A stretch of DNA of 64,000 nt from Ignavibacteriales bacterium. GTDB lineage: Bacteria > Bacteroidota > Ignavibacteria > UBA10030. The notes under the pieces are model-generated. The model had not been told where the DNA came from. It worked only from the letters and a program-made list of their open reading frames with translations, and made no database searches. Shown here piece after piece: positions 19,090-28,284 of the stretch. Both the position numbers and the translations under genes were made by a program. Each line of letters begins with the position of its first letter. The first letter of the stretch is position 1. The stretch covers positions 212,826-276,825 of the forward strand of contig JAPLFQ010000023.1 of assembly GCA_026390595.1 (NCBI GenBank), given 5' to 3'.

Positions 19090-20298
19090 ATGAGCGAACT
19101 AACCCCCCGGGATGACATCAAGAAATCGGTGAGTGAGATTCTCAAGCGCGTGGATCGTTTGATCCGGGCGGGCGAGGTCGATCAGGCGATGCGGGAGATT
19201 ATCCAGGCGAAGGACATCGATCCGAAGAACGTGTACATCTTCGCCTACGAGGAACGCATTACATACCTGAAAGAGGAGCACGAGAAGCACAAGCAGCAGG
19301 AGCAAACCAGGCATGCGGCCGAGGAAGCCGCCAGGAGACGGGACGGCGAGGCCAAGAAGAGAGCGGAAGAAGCGATCCGTCAGATCGACGAAGCCCGGAG
19401 AGCAGAAGCCGCCAGACAAGCGCGGGCATACTCACCCGGGGTGAGCCCATCCCCGCCCGTGAGACAAGAAGCGCGCCCTTCAATTGAGAAACTTGAACAG
19501 GAGCTGCGTGATCTCGAGGCGGATATTCAGAAAAAGGAGACCGAGGCACGCAGGCTGCAGCAAAGCGCTACCCCTTCACCGGAGCAGCTGGAGCAGTACC
19601 AGAAAGAGCTCGCCCGGGCTTGGGAGGACGGTGCCCTTACGCCCCTCGAGGAAGAACAGCTCAAAGAGCTTCGCATGCATTTGGGAATTGGCATCCAAGA
19701 CCATAGCCACCTGACAAAAAGAGTTCAATTGGATGCCTACAGAACTGCGTTTCGTGGAGCTTGGTCCACGGGCGCCATCACTCCGGAACGGTTTTCCGAC
19801 CTTGCCGACATGCGCAAGCGGTTCCACATCTCAACGGAAGAGTCCGATCGGCTTGAAGCTGAAATTCTCTGGGAAGCGCGGTCGGCAAGCCAATCTGCCA
19901 CCTTGCTAATCGTTGATGATGATGTGAAACTGCTCAACCTCGTCAGCGACATTCTCCGGGAGGCGAACTACGTCGTGCGTGCATTTACCACTTCGGACGA
20001 AGCGTTCAAGTTTCTGAAAGAAAGCACTCCCGACATGATCATCTCTGACATCAACCTGGAAACCTCCACCATGGGGGGCTTCACATTCTACGAAAAAGTG
20101 CGCGAGATGGATCACCTGCAGAATGTGCCGTTCATTTTTCTCAGCGGGCTGACGGATGAAGTATTGATTCGGACGGGGAAAGAACTCGGCGTCGACGACT
20201 ATCTCACCAAGCCGTTTTCCGACGAAACGCTGCTTGCAACAATTAAAGGAAAGCTGAAGAGGTTCAAGAAGCTTTCGCAGACATCGAAAAAGAAGTAG
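19090..20298 (+). CDS. Response regulator with N-terminal coiled coil and duplicated helical module
   Basis: A 402-residue cytoplasmic protein with a reversed layout: the receiver domain is at the C-terminus. Residues 1-55 are a TPR-like helical pair (VDQAMREIIQAKDIDPKN). Residues 55-110 are a charged Glu/Arg/Lys coiled coil, followed by a Pro-rich linker and a second coiled coil (about 125-165). Then a ~45-residue module occurs twice: about 170-215 (AWEDGALTPLEEEQLKELR) and 220-265 (AWSTGAITPERFSDLADMR). The receiver (272-395) has acidic DDD, phosphoacceptor Asp320 (ISDINLE), Ser/Thr in FLSG and Lys in TKPF. No DNA-binding output domain is present, so it probably signals by protein contacts. 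No histidine kinase is adjacent. Confidence 0.8.
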   Translation: MSELTPRDDIKKSVSEILKRVDRLIRAGEVDQAMREIIQAKDIDPKNVYIFAYEERITYLKEEHEKHKQQEQTRHAAEEAARRRDGEAKKRAEEAIRQIDEARRAEAARQARAYSPGVSPSPPVRQEARPSIEKLEQELRDLEADIQKKETEARRLQQSATPSPEQLEQYQKELARAWEDGALTPLEEEQLKELRMHLGIGIQDHSHLTKRVQLDAYRTAFRGAWSTGAITPERFSDLADMRKRFHISTEESDRLEAEILWEARSASQSATLLIVDDDVKLLNLVSDILREANYVVRAFTTSDEAFKFLKESTPDMIISDINLETSTMGGFTFYEKVREMDHLQNVPFIFLSGLTDEVLIRTGKELGVDDYLTKPFSDETLLATIKGKLKRFKKLSQTSKKK

Positions 20299-20381
20299 CA
20301 ACCCCGCCTTGCAGGGAATTCCCCTCTTCCCTTGCCTTCGCATCCTACCCTCACGGTGAAGCACTCATGGACAACTGGTAG

Positions 20382-21482
20382 CTATCGCCCGAACACCCGC
20401 AGAGCCTCTTTGTCGAGCTTCGGAAGATCGTTATCTCTCCTGCACAACTCGCTGTACTTCTCAAAGAAATCTCCTGCCCCCTTGCGCACAGTCTCCGTCA
20501 ACGCCGGTCGCCCCAATCTCTTTTCGATTTCATACGCGATCCGCAATCCCGCTGTAGCTCCATAGTTTCCCTCGAACGACCCGGAGAGATTCGAGTTCAT
20601 GATCAGGTCCCGTGTCCTCCCAGGTGTTACCCCGGGTGATTGGAGTTCGAGCATTGCGCCATTGAGCTTTTCCACAGCGCGGGCGGTCACATCGAACCAC
20701 TGCGGCGGAGGATCCTCCCCTCCGTCCCGGATCTCCATCGAAAGAAAGTACGCAATTCCCTCATTGTGGACGAGGTTCGCGAGTGCCGCCACAGGACTGT
20801 TCGCATCAAGATCACCGGATCGATATGCGCCATACACTGCGTGGAAACATTCATGAGCGAGAATGCTCAAGACCTGGATGAACTCCTGTTCGACGCCGGT
20901 TCCACGCATCAAACACCGACTCAGGTTCAGCACGATGACCTGTTCTCCCTGATCGCCGCCAACGAAGACAGGGACGTTCTCTTTCCACACTACGCGCCGG
21001 ACAAACGCCGCGGCTTTTTCGTTCCCCATGGCGACCACGAAAACCGGGATCGAGACAGAGACATTCGCATCAGCCGGGAACAGCGAAGAAATCGTCGCAA
21101 CTACGCGTCGGTCGAGACGCCTTCTTTTTGTCTCCGCCAGCAGTTTCTTCAACTCGCTCAGGCGAGTCACCGCTGTCTTCAGACCGTAGACATCATCCGG
21201 GCTGTTGTACGTGTCGCGCGCCAGTTCGAGCGCTCGCTCAAAATCATCGACCGGACGCACCGTCCGCGCGAGCAGACGGCTGGTGGCCGCAGCGATCTGG
21301 TTTCCCTTCTGCGCTGCCACCCTCCCTGCATTGCCGCTTCTCCTCTCGAAGAAATCGAGCATTTCATCCGTTGAAGAGTAGTCAACCCGGAGGGTGACAT
21401 CAAAACGGGGATTGGTCTGCCCGCGGGAAAGAGACGGGAGAAAGAGGAAAAGCAAGAGGACCGCATGAATTATCGATCGCAT
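20382..21482 (-). CDS. Secreted HExxH metallopeptidase-like protein
   Basis: About 366 residues. The ATG at 21482 starts a good signal peptide (RSIIHAVLLLFLFLPSLSRGQ); an ATG at 21503 is equally possible and neither has a clear Shine-Dalgarno. The zinc-peptidase motif HECFH is at about two-thirds of the protein (LAHECFHAVYGAY), and a downstream Glu in NEGIAYFLSME is placed as a third ligand would be in gluzincins. This resembles the DUF5700-type 'putative zinc-dependent peptidase' proteins, but that family name is from memory. Substrate unknown. It lies downstream of the phosphoesterase gene on the same strand, separated by a repeat element at 21525-21601. Confidence 0.6.
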   Translation of the reverse strand: MRSIIHAVLLLFLFLPSLSRGQTNPRFDVTLRVDYSSTDEMLDFFERRSGNAGRVAAQKGNQIAAATSRLLARTVRPVDDFERALELARDTYNSPDDVYGLKTAVTRLSELKKLLAETKRRRLDRRVVATISSLFPADANVSVSIPVFVVAMGNEKAAAFVRRVVWKENVPVFVGGDQGEQVIVLNLSRCLMRGTGVEQEFIQVLSILAHECFHAVYGAYRSGDLDANSPVAALANLVHNEGIAYFLSMEIRDGGEDPPPQWFDVTARAVEKLNGAMLELQSPGVTPGRTRDLIMNSNLSGSFEGNYGATAGLRIAYEIEKRLGRPALTETVRKGAGDFFEKYSELCRRDNDLPKLDKEALRVFGR

Positions 21483-21524
21483 CGAGTTTCTTAGAGACTG
21501 CATCCCGAGGAAACCGGAAAAGAG

Positions 21525-21601
21525 CTCACGCAAAGACGCAAAGCCGCCAAGAGAATAAACTGGAGGTCTTTTCTTTGCGCCCTTCGCGACTTTGCGTGAA
21601 A
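21525..21601. repeat. Dispersed inverted-repeat element (CACGCAAAG type)
   Basis: Imperfect inverted arms: TCACGCAAAGACGCAAAG on the left and a right arm whose complement begins TCACGCAAAGTCGCGAAG. The element is 77 bp with a ~25-nt centre. A relative lies at 54537-54604 in the hydrogenase operon, and a more diverged form at 45984-46064. Confidence 0.7.
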
Positions 21602-21615
21602 TACCTTGCCGCGCC

Positions 21616-23964
21616 TCAGTCATCATCCTCCACGATTGACGCCCGGGAGAAAATGGAATACCGCGGAGCGGGCATCTGCGTTCCTTTGATGGAGCGCCAC
21701 ACGATCTCGTTGAATTCACGATCCGGGACCGCATCTTCGCGACGGAGATTGAACTTCTCCATCCGGGATTGCCCGTAGCTTTTGTCTTTGTTCTTCTCGC
21801 TCAGGTCATGCCGGGGTTGTTCAACGACGTACGGGGTCAGGTCGGGTTTCACGGAGAATGCGCCGAACATCGGAGTCGCCCCTGCGTCATACTGGCTCAT
21901 CGGCGGGAGACCGAGAATCAACTCGATGCTCCGCAGCATCGATGCTGTGCTGTACAATGTATGATCCACGCCGCGTCCCTTCGTGTACGGGCTTATGACG
22001 AGCCCTACAGAGCGGTGGGCATCGACGTGATCGGAACCGTTTTGAGCGTCGTCTTCCACGACAAAGATCGCTGTCTCTTTCCAGTATGGACTTTTCGACA
22101 ACCGCTCAACGATGAGGCCCAGAGCGTAGTCATTCTGCGCAACATACGCTTTGGGCGTCAACGCGCCTTTGCGCGTGCCGGCAGTATGATCATTCGGAAG
22201 GTGCATAATGCAGAGACTCGGGAGCTTTCCGTTCTTCTCGAATTCCGTCAGTTCTTTTTCCCACGCTTTGTAGCGATCGACGTCGGAGTATTCAAGGTCC
22301 CAGCCGCGATAGGAAGGCGAGAAATTCTTGCCGATCGCGGGATCGCGCGGCTTCGCCGGTTTCCCCCCCGGAGTCGCAGCATCGATGAACTCACCGAAGA
22401 CGCGGAAACTCACGCCTTTCCGCGCCGCAGCGGTCCAAAGAAATCCTGCTTTCGGCCGGCCTGTTGGCTCCGTCCCTTCAAAGTCATACTCACCTCCCCG
22501 GCCGCCGTATTGAGTGGGCCACGTTTTCTCGACGTAGTCCGTGGCGTACCCCGCCATCGACCAATTGTGACCGTCTGCACTCACCTCTGAGTTCACGTAG
22601 AAATTATCCATCAGCACAAAGTCTCTGACCAGCTTGTGATGGTTGGGTGTTATGGACTCGTTGAACAGGCAGAGCGACGAATCGCCATTCCCTTCCGGCA
22701 TGTCGCCAAAGACCTGGTCGTATGTTCGGTTCTCTTTAATGATGTAGAGGACGTGTTTGATGGGTGATGGCTGCCCAACCTCTTTCGGAATCGAACTCTC
22801 CCCTTCAAACGATGACTTCAGGAGAGAGGCTTGTTTGTACGGCGTATTTTGGAACACCTGTTGGCTGTATGCGTCCAGCTCTTTGGCTTCGGGATACTGG
22901 AAGATGGAGAGCGACCCTTCCATGAGGCCCCCGATGTACTCCCCCTTTGGATTCGCCATCGATCTGCTCCCTTTGCCGTTCATCACCAGGACAGTATTGT
23001 CCTTCAACAGCATTACTTTTGTCGGATACCAGCCTGCGGGGATGAACCCGAGCGGTCTCGGCTGCAGCGGGTTTCGTACGTCGACGACTGTCAGGGAGTT
23101 GTTGTCGGCATTTGCTGCAAGGATCGTTTTCCCGTCGCCGGAAAGACACACAGAGTTTGTCGTCGATCCCTCGGGAGCGTCCGGATGAATCGCTGTCCCC
23201 ACCGAAGCGACGGCTTTCTTCTTCTGCAGGTCGAGAACCGAGACGGTATTATCGTTGGCGCATGCAACGTACGCGTATCGGTTGTCTTGCGAGACTGTCA
23301 CTTCATTCGGGTGATCGCCTGTGAGGCACTCATAGACCTTCTTGTCCTTGTCGAACACCTCGACCTTCTTCGAGCTCCAGATTGAGACCAGAAGAAGTCC
23401 GTTCGCATCGAAGGTGCATGCATAGGGCATGCCGTCCAACCGGACGATCGTCTGCTTTTTCGTATTGAGATCATAATAGCGAAGTGTACTGTCTGCGCGG
23501 AAAACGATTGCAAGCGTGTTCCCATGCACGTCCAATCCGGCGGCGGCTCCCGCCTTTTTCAACTTCGGATCGATCAGCTGGATTGAGTCTTTCCCCGTCA
23601 ACGTACCCTGCTCGAGGCGGAAGGTGTAGACGCAGTTCTGGTACCCTCCCGAAACAAAAAGCGTGTTCCCCTGAAACGCGATTCCCTGCCACGCATCCTT
23701 CAGTCGAATCGATTGCGTTACTTTCCTTTTCTTGATGTCCACGAGCATCACCTGCGCCTTGGATTGACCGCTGTGGAGTATGGCGAGAAGCGATCCGTCC
23801 TCCGAGAGCGCCGCATTCGCCGGGAAGTCACCAAGCGGGATCTGTTCTCCGGCGGGTGACAGCCACCAGCCATTCGGGAGGAGCATGCGGTTTCCTTGTT
23901 GACTAGGGACCTGCGCATTCAAACTGAACACGAAGACGAAGAGAAGAAGAGAGAGCGTTCGCAT
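21616..23964 (-). CDS. YVTN-type beta-propeller fused to alkaline phosphatase-like phosphoesterase
   Basis: A 782-residue exported protein with signal peptide (TLSLLLFVFVFSLNAQ). Residues about 30-370 are a seven-bladed YVTN/NHL-like propeller (repeated strands such as YAYVACANDNTVSVLDL and NTLFVSG). Residues about 400-720 are a phosphoesterase of the phospholipase C/acid phosphatase type in the alkaline phosphatase fold: KHVLYIIKENRTYDQVFGD, then DNFYVNSEVSADGHNW, and FVVEDDAQNGSDHVDAHR. These hydrolyse phosphate mono- or diesters. It begins 2 nt after the CDP-alcohol transferase stop, so it ends the putative lipid head-group unit, but this linkage does not prove a lipid substrate. Confidence 0.85.
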   Translation of the reverse strand: MRTLSLLLFVFVFSLNAQVPSQQGNRMLLPNGWWLSPAGEQIPLGDFPANAALSEDGSLLAILHSGQSKAQVMLVDIKKRKVTQSIRLKDAWQGIAFQGNTLFVSGGYQNCVYTFRLEQGTLTGKDSIQLIDPKLKKAGAAAGLDVHGNTLAIVFRADSTLRYYDLNTKKQTIVRLDGMPYACTFDANGLLLVSIWSSKKVEVFDKDKKVYECLTGDHPNEVTVSQDNRYAYVACANDNTVSVLDLQKKKAVASVGTAIHPDAPEGSTTNSVCLSGDGKTILAANADNNSLTVVDVRNPLQPRPLGFIPAGWYPTKVMLLKDNTVLVMNGKGSRSMANPKGEYIGGLMEGSLSIFQYPEAKELDAYSQQVFQNTPYKQASLLKSSFEGESSIPKEVGQPSPIKHVLYIIKENRTYDQVFGDMPEGNGDSSLCLFNESITPNHHKLVRDFVLMDNFYVNSEVSADGHNWSMAGYATDYVEKTWPTQYGGRGGEYDFEGTEPTGRPKAGFLWTAAARKGVSFRVFGEFIDAATPGGKPAKPRDPAIGKNFSPSYRGWDLEYSDVDRYKAWEKELTEFEKNGKLPSLCIMHLPNDHTAGTRKGALTPKAYVAQNDYALGLIVERLSKSPYWKETAIFVVEDDAQNGSDHVDAHRSVGLVISPYTKGRGVDHTLYSTASMLRSIELILGLPPMSQYDAGATPMFGAFSVKPDLTPYVVEQPRHDLSEKNKDKSYGQSRMEKFNLRREDAVPDREFNEIVWRSIKGTQMPAPRYSIFSRASIVEDDD

Positions 23965-23966
23965 GG

Positions 23967-24821
23967 CTATCCTTTCAAAAGAATGGTTGGCCTTAGATAC
24001 AATCGACGATAGAAGATAGAAACAAACATAATGGAATTCATAAGAAAAACGTTGAGAAGGAGATAGAGTTGAAGAGCGTTGAACACTGAGCAGAGCATCA
24101 GCAGGAACAGCTCTGTCCCGATGCCGATCAAGCCGGAGAGCCTCAACGCGGGCACATCAGAATACCAGCGGACCGCAAAATCCGGGCCTTGGTCTCCGCC
24201 GCTGCACCACCTGTCGATCCGAAGCATCAGTCGATCCTGCCAGCCGTAAATCACCTGAAATATCCGCTGGAGAGTCACCGTAAGGGCGTCCGCTGTTCTG
24301 TCTTCGCTGGTGATTTCTTCCGTAATCCTGTTGACCTGATATTTGTCTTCAAGGTGGAGGTACGACGACAGATAATAGACATGGTACGAGACGCGCAGCG
24401 TGATACCTGCGAGCCCGAGGACCGCGAGGATGATCATCCACACATTTCCGGTCGAGGTGAAGAGGACCCATCCGATGGTCCCGAACACCGCCAGGTTGAC
24501 GACAAAATCTCCTATCGAATCGAGGAACCTGCCGATGCGCGAGTATTGCTGTTTCGCACGCGCCAGCTGACCGTCAGCCGAATCGAATACGTCCTTCAGC
24601 GTCACGAGCAGACCGGCGATCGCAGTGGAACCAGCTTCGTTGTGAACGTAAAGCCAGGCAGCGACCAAACCGACGATCGTCGACGCAATGGTTACCTGAT
24701 TCGGCGTCACCGATGTGGGGTACAGAATCCAGACGATGAAGCCGGCGATCGGGCGAAGGAGATAGGTGTTGATGAGCTCGTCCGAGAGGTTGGATTTCAG
24801 GGTTTGCTTATAATCGTACAT
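23967..24821 (-). CDS. CDP-alcohol phosphatidyltransferase
   Basis: A 284-residue integral membrane enzyme. The complete family signature is present: D80-x2-D83-G84-x2-A87-R88-x8-G97-x3-D101-x3-D105 (in DSADGQLAR and GRFLDSIGD). These Asp residues bind two metals and the CDP moiety and transfer a phospho-alcohol to a second alcohol. At least five hydrophobic segments are seen, including the C-terminal pair. It is 18 nt after the nucleotidyltransferase and 2 nt before the phosphoesterase. With those genes it fits a pathway that activates an alcohol phosphate with CTP and attaches it to a lipid. The exact alcohol cannot be read from the sequence. Confidence 0.88.
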   Translation of the reverse strand: MYDYKQTLKSNLSDELINTYLLRPIAGFIVWILYPTSVTPNQVTIASTIVGLVAAWLYVHNEAGSTAIAGLLVTLKDVFDSADGQLARAKQQYSRIGRFLDSIGDFVVNLAVFGTIGWVLFTSTGNVWMIILAVLGLAGITLRVSYHVYYLSSYLHLEDKYQVNRITEEITSEDRTADALTVTLQRIFQVIYGWQDRLMLRIDRWCSGGDQGPDFAVRWYSDVPALRLSGLIGIGTELFLLMLCSVFNALQLYLLLNVFLMNSIMFVSIFYRRLYLRPTILLKG

Positions 24822-24839
24822 TCTTCTCCGGATTGGAAA

Positions 24840-25619
24840 TCAACTGCTCGGGGGTGCAGGAGAGAATCCGGGACCGGCGGCCATCGCTTCAGCGGCCCGG
24901 AGATCATCAGGAGTGTCTATCTCCATGGAAGGGAATCTGCTCACATCGACGGCGTGCAGTTCAGCCCCTTCATCGATGAGCGCCTGAAACGAGGACTCGT
25001 AGAATTCTGTCCTCCCCGCTCCGGCACGCACCCGTTGCTCGATGACCTCAAACAGCCGTCGTGCGATGGATGATGAAAATACCTCGATGCCAATCGATTC
25101 GCCGAGAGTTTCGGCCAGCGGTACCGTCTTTCCAATCGAGAGGATGGTTCCCTCGTCACGGACCCTTACTCGTACTTCCTCTTCATCGTGCGTACCTTCG
25201 ACCCTGACGGCGACCTTGTTTGACGCCTCCCGGCTCAGGAGATGAGGAAGAAGATCGGGCGAGAAGAGAATATCGGCATCGAGCAGCAGCAAGTCCTGAA
25301 GCGGCACAGCGGAGTTTGCCTTGTTCAGAAAGAACTCGCGCGCCATGAGCAGCGAGAACGCATTGTTCGTCGATTCGTATTTCGGATTGACGACGAATCG
25401 TATCCGGAGAAACGGAAACTGCTTCTTCACAAACGACCGTATGGCCTCGGCTTTGTACCCTATGACGAGCCCGATCTGGCTGATTCCCGCGGCTGCGACG
25501 TTTTCGATCACCCGTTGCAGGATTGGCTTCCCGCCGACAGCAAGGAGACATTTGGGATGACTATCGGAGAGCGGACGCATACGAGTGGCGCTTCCCGCTG
25601 CCAGGATAACCGCTTTCAT
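24840..25619 (-). CDS. Nucleotidyltransferase (CTP:phospho-alcohol cytidylyltransferase-like)
   Basis: A 259-residue cytoplasmic enzyme with the NTP-transferase signature AAGSATRMRPLSDSHPKCLL near the N-terminus, and LLLDADILFSP providing the metal-binding Asp around residue 95-100. This fold makes NDP-sugars or CDP-choline-type products. Its ATG overlaps the aminotransferase stop by 4 nt (ATGA), implying translational coupling, and the CDP-alcohol transferase follows 18 nt later. I therefore favour a cytidylyltransferase acting on an amino-alcohol or polyol phosphate; sugar-1-phosphate nucleotidyltransferase is the fallback. Confidence 0.75.
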   Translation of the reverse strand: MKAVILAAGSATRMRPLSDSHPKCLLAVGGKPILQRVIENVAAAGISQIGLVIGYKAEAIRSFVKKQFPFLRIRFVVNPKYESTNNAFSLLMAREFFLNKANSAVPLQDLLLLDADILFSPDLLPHLLSREASNKVAVRVEGTHDEEEVRVRVRDEGTILSIGKTVPLAETLGESIGIEVFSSSIARRLFEVIEQRVRAGAGRTEFYESSFQALIDEGAELHAVDVSRFPSMEIDTPDDLRAAEAMAAGPGFSPAPPSS

Positions 25620-26683
25620 CGCGCACCTCCCGGTGCACGATTGCCGTCAAGAAATTCCCCGAGTGCGGCAAGCAATAGCCTGTTCTGTTCCAATGTTCCC
25701 ACTGTAATTCTGATACAGGAGATGAATTCGGGCTCGGTGAAGAACTTCACGGCGAGGTGACGTTCCAGGAGAAACCGACGAAGCGGTTCTTTCAGGTCAA
25801 GAGGGATTTTCACGAGCACGAAATTCGCGTCGGATTTGAAGAGTTGAAATCCTGCCTGCCGGCCAAAGAAATCCCCGTATGCCTTCCGGTCCAGTCGCAT
25901 GGCGCTGCTGATGGTGCTGTAATATTCCGGCGAATCAAGAGCGGCCAGTGCCAGCGCCTCCGATATCCTGTTGTAGCCAAGATAGCGTGAGGCGAACCTG
26001 GTGAGCCGGGTCAGGCTTGTGCCGACTGCTGCGAAGGCTATGCGCGCACCGGCAAGTGCATAGAACTTCGAAAACGTCCTCAGCACAACGAGATTCCGGT
26101 ACCGTTGGATGAGATCCGCGATGTGCTCGTTGGACGTATCGGCAAACCCCCAGTACGCTTCATCGAGAACGACGATGCTCTCCCGAAATGCTTCGGAGAG
26201 CTTCTTGAGATCGGCATCGGGAAATGAATTGCCCGTCGGATTATTCGGTGACGCGATGAGGACCACCCGGGGTGATTCCTTCCGGTACAGCTCCACGATC
26301 TCATCGACATCATAGTAGAATGAATCAGAGCCCTCCTTCAACGCGTAGGTAACTGTTTCGCCCCCGACCTCGGCTGCGACCTTCTGATAGTACCACCATG
26401 ATTGGGCCGGGGAGAGTATCTTCTCCCCTGGACCGAGATAGCAGTGGACAATCTGCTTCAGCATATCCTCACTCCCCTCGCTGAGCAGAATTTGAGGCTC
26501 AGGGATTCGGAGTTCCGAGGCGAGTCGCTCCGAAAGCCGGCTCTTCACTCCCCGGGTGAAATCGCGCGAGTAGATGCTGAGCTCTTCGATACCGAGCTTC
26601 CGAAGGGCTTCGAAGCACTTCGGTGAGGGTCCGTAGAGATTTTCGTTGCGGTCGAGATAGATGATGTCAGGCATATCGGTCAT
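25616..26683 (-). CDS. PLP-dependent aminotransferase/decarboxylase of HisC/CobD type
   Basis: A 355-residue fold-type I PLP enzyme. It has N-P-T-G (ASPNNPTGN), Asp-x-Ala-Tyr (VLDEAYWGF) and the PLP lysine in RTFSKFYALAGARIAF. The start DRNENLYGPSP and the C-terminal RITVGTLEQNRLLLAAL match histidinol-phosphate aminotransferase and its relative L-threonine-phosphate decarboxylase (CobD). No histidine or cobalamin genes are beside it. Instead it is translationally coupled to a nucleotidyltransferase and followed by a CDP-alcohol transferase, so making an amino-alcohol phosphate is a plausible role. Plain transaminase activity on another substrate cannot be excluded. Confidence 0.75.
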   Translation of the reverse strand: MTDMPDIIYLDRNENLYGPSPKCFEALRKLGIEELSIYSRDFTRGVKSRLSERLASELRIPEPQILLSEGSEDMLKQIVHCYLGPGEKILSPAQSWWYYQKVAAEVGGETVTYALKEGSDSFYYDVDEIVELYRKESPRVVLIASPNNPTGNSFPDADLKKLSEAFRESIVVLDEAYWGFADTSNEHIADLIQRYRNLVVLRTFSKFYALAGARIAFAAVGTSLTRLTRFASRYLGYNRISEALALAALDSPEYYSTISSAMRLDRKAYGDFFGRQAGFQLFKSDANFVLVKIPLDLKEPLRRFLLERHLAVKFFTEPEFISCIRITVGTLEQNRLLLAALGEFLDGNRAPGGAR

Positions 26684-26744
26684 TAAGTGGGCAATCAGCT
26701 GTCAGCGATCAGCAATTAGCTATTGGCTGTTAGCGATTAGTTCC

Positions 26745-26785
<41 letters not shown>

Positions 26786-26790
26786 TTCCG

Positions 26791-27813
26791 CTACTCCACC
26801 ACCCAGGGTTCCAGCAGGTTCTCACCCACGCCTTGAATGAAGCGTGAGGGCTTTGTCAGGATTAATCCGCTCTCACGGTCATACACATTCATAGGGTACG
26901 TAATGAAGAGGTTGTCCTTGGCCCGCGTACAGGCGACGTACATAAGCCGTCGTTCCTCTTCAAGATCGTCATCGCTGGCGACCGAGCGCATGGTGGGAAA
27001 CCGCCCCTCGAGTGCATAGATGATGAACACGGAGTTCCACTCCAGGCCTTTCGCGCTGTGAATTGTGGAGAGTGTCAGGAACTCCTCCTCGGGGCCGGGA
27101 GATTCAACATCAACAATACTCTCATTTGGAGGTTCCAGGGCGAGATCGGTCAGCAGTGTTTCAACTTCCTTGTAGCGCTCCGTGATGTTCTGGAACATTT
27201 CGAGGTCTTTTTTCCGCTTCTGGTGGTCGTCATAGCGGCCGCGCAGAATCGGTTCGTAGTATTGAAGAACCTGAAATGTCTTTTCTGCCGGTGGAAGATT
27301 CGGCGGGGCGGCGCGTTTGAGGAGTTCAAAAAGGTTCTGGATGTTCTCCGAATAGTCATTGAACTGCATCCAGAATTTCGTCGTCGGGAGCGTTTCGGCC
27401 CCGTCACGCGCGGGCAGCACACGGTGTTTGAGGATATCGTCGATCACCTTCTCTGCCGTTCGGGGTCCGACGCCGTCGACAAGGAGAAGGATTCGATTCC
27501 AGGAGACGACGTCACGCGGGTTCTCCAGCACCCTCAGGTAAGCGACCACGTCTTTGATGTGCGAGGTCTCAACAAATTTGAAGCCGCCGAACTTCACAAA
27601 CGGGATGTTCGCTTTCGTAAGCTCGATTTCAAGATCAAACGAGAGAAACGACGAGCGAAACAAAACGGCCATGTCCTCAAGCGGCACCCCCTGTTCGCGC
27701 AGCTCGAGGATCTTCTGCACAACAAACCGCGACTGCATGTTCTCATTCTCGGTGGAGACGAGTTGCGGGAGACTGCCGCCGGGACGGCGAGTGTAGAGTT
27801 CTTTGTAATACAT
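26791..27813 (-). CDS. C-terminal half of split UvrD/PcrA-type helicase
   Basis: A 340-residue open frame that begins mid-protein (YYKELYTRRPGG) and carries the second part of a superfamily 1A DNA helicase: VLFRSSFLSFDLEIEL, the 2B region, motif V (TIHSAKGLEW) and motif VI (RLMYVACTRAKDNL). Motifs I-IV are in the frame at 28285-29277. The two pieces join without overlap or loss to an expected ~665-residue protein. An ATG at 27813 could start translation but has no visible Shine-Dalgarno; the preceding sequence is GACTCCT repeats. The split lies inside domain 2A, so function needs both polypeptides to assemble; otherwise this is a disrupted gene. Confidence 0.85.
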   Translation of the reverse strand: MYYKELYTRRPGGSLPQLVSTENENMQSRFVVQKILELREQGVPLEDMAVLFRSSFLSFDLEIELTKANIPFVKFGGFKFVETSHIKDVVAYLRVLENPRDVVSWNRILLLVDGVGPRTAEKVIDDILKHRVLPARDGAETLPTTKFWMQFNDYSENIQNLFELLKRAAPPNLPPAEKTFQVLQYYEPILRGRYDDHQKRKKDLEMFQNITERYKEVETLLTDLALEPPNESIVDVESPGPEEEFLTLSTIHSAKGLEWNSVFIIYALEGRFPTMRSVASDDDLEEERRLMYVACTRAKDNLFITYPMNVYDRESGLILTKPSRFIQGVGENLLEPWVVE

Positions 27814-27822
27814 AGAAGAATA

Positions 27823-28218
<396 letters not shown>

Positions 28219-28284
28219 GGTTGGCTCCAAAACGCATGTATCAACGCAAAATATTCTGGATTCTGAATTCTGGATTCTTCATTC

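Noticed and set aside
25616..26683. Histidinol-phosphate aminotransferase (hisC) of histidine synthesis
   Set aside because: The fold fits, but no his gene is near and the tight coupling to a nucleotidyltransferase and CDP-alcohol transferase points to another role. I left the gene symbol empty.
23967..26683. Phosphonolipid pathway of the PntC type
   Set aside because: The PEP mutase and phosphonopyruvate decarboxylase needed to make the C-P bond are not in the window, and the PLP enzyme looks like HisC/CobD rather than 2-aminoethylphosphonate transaminase.
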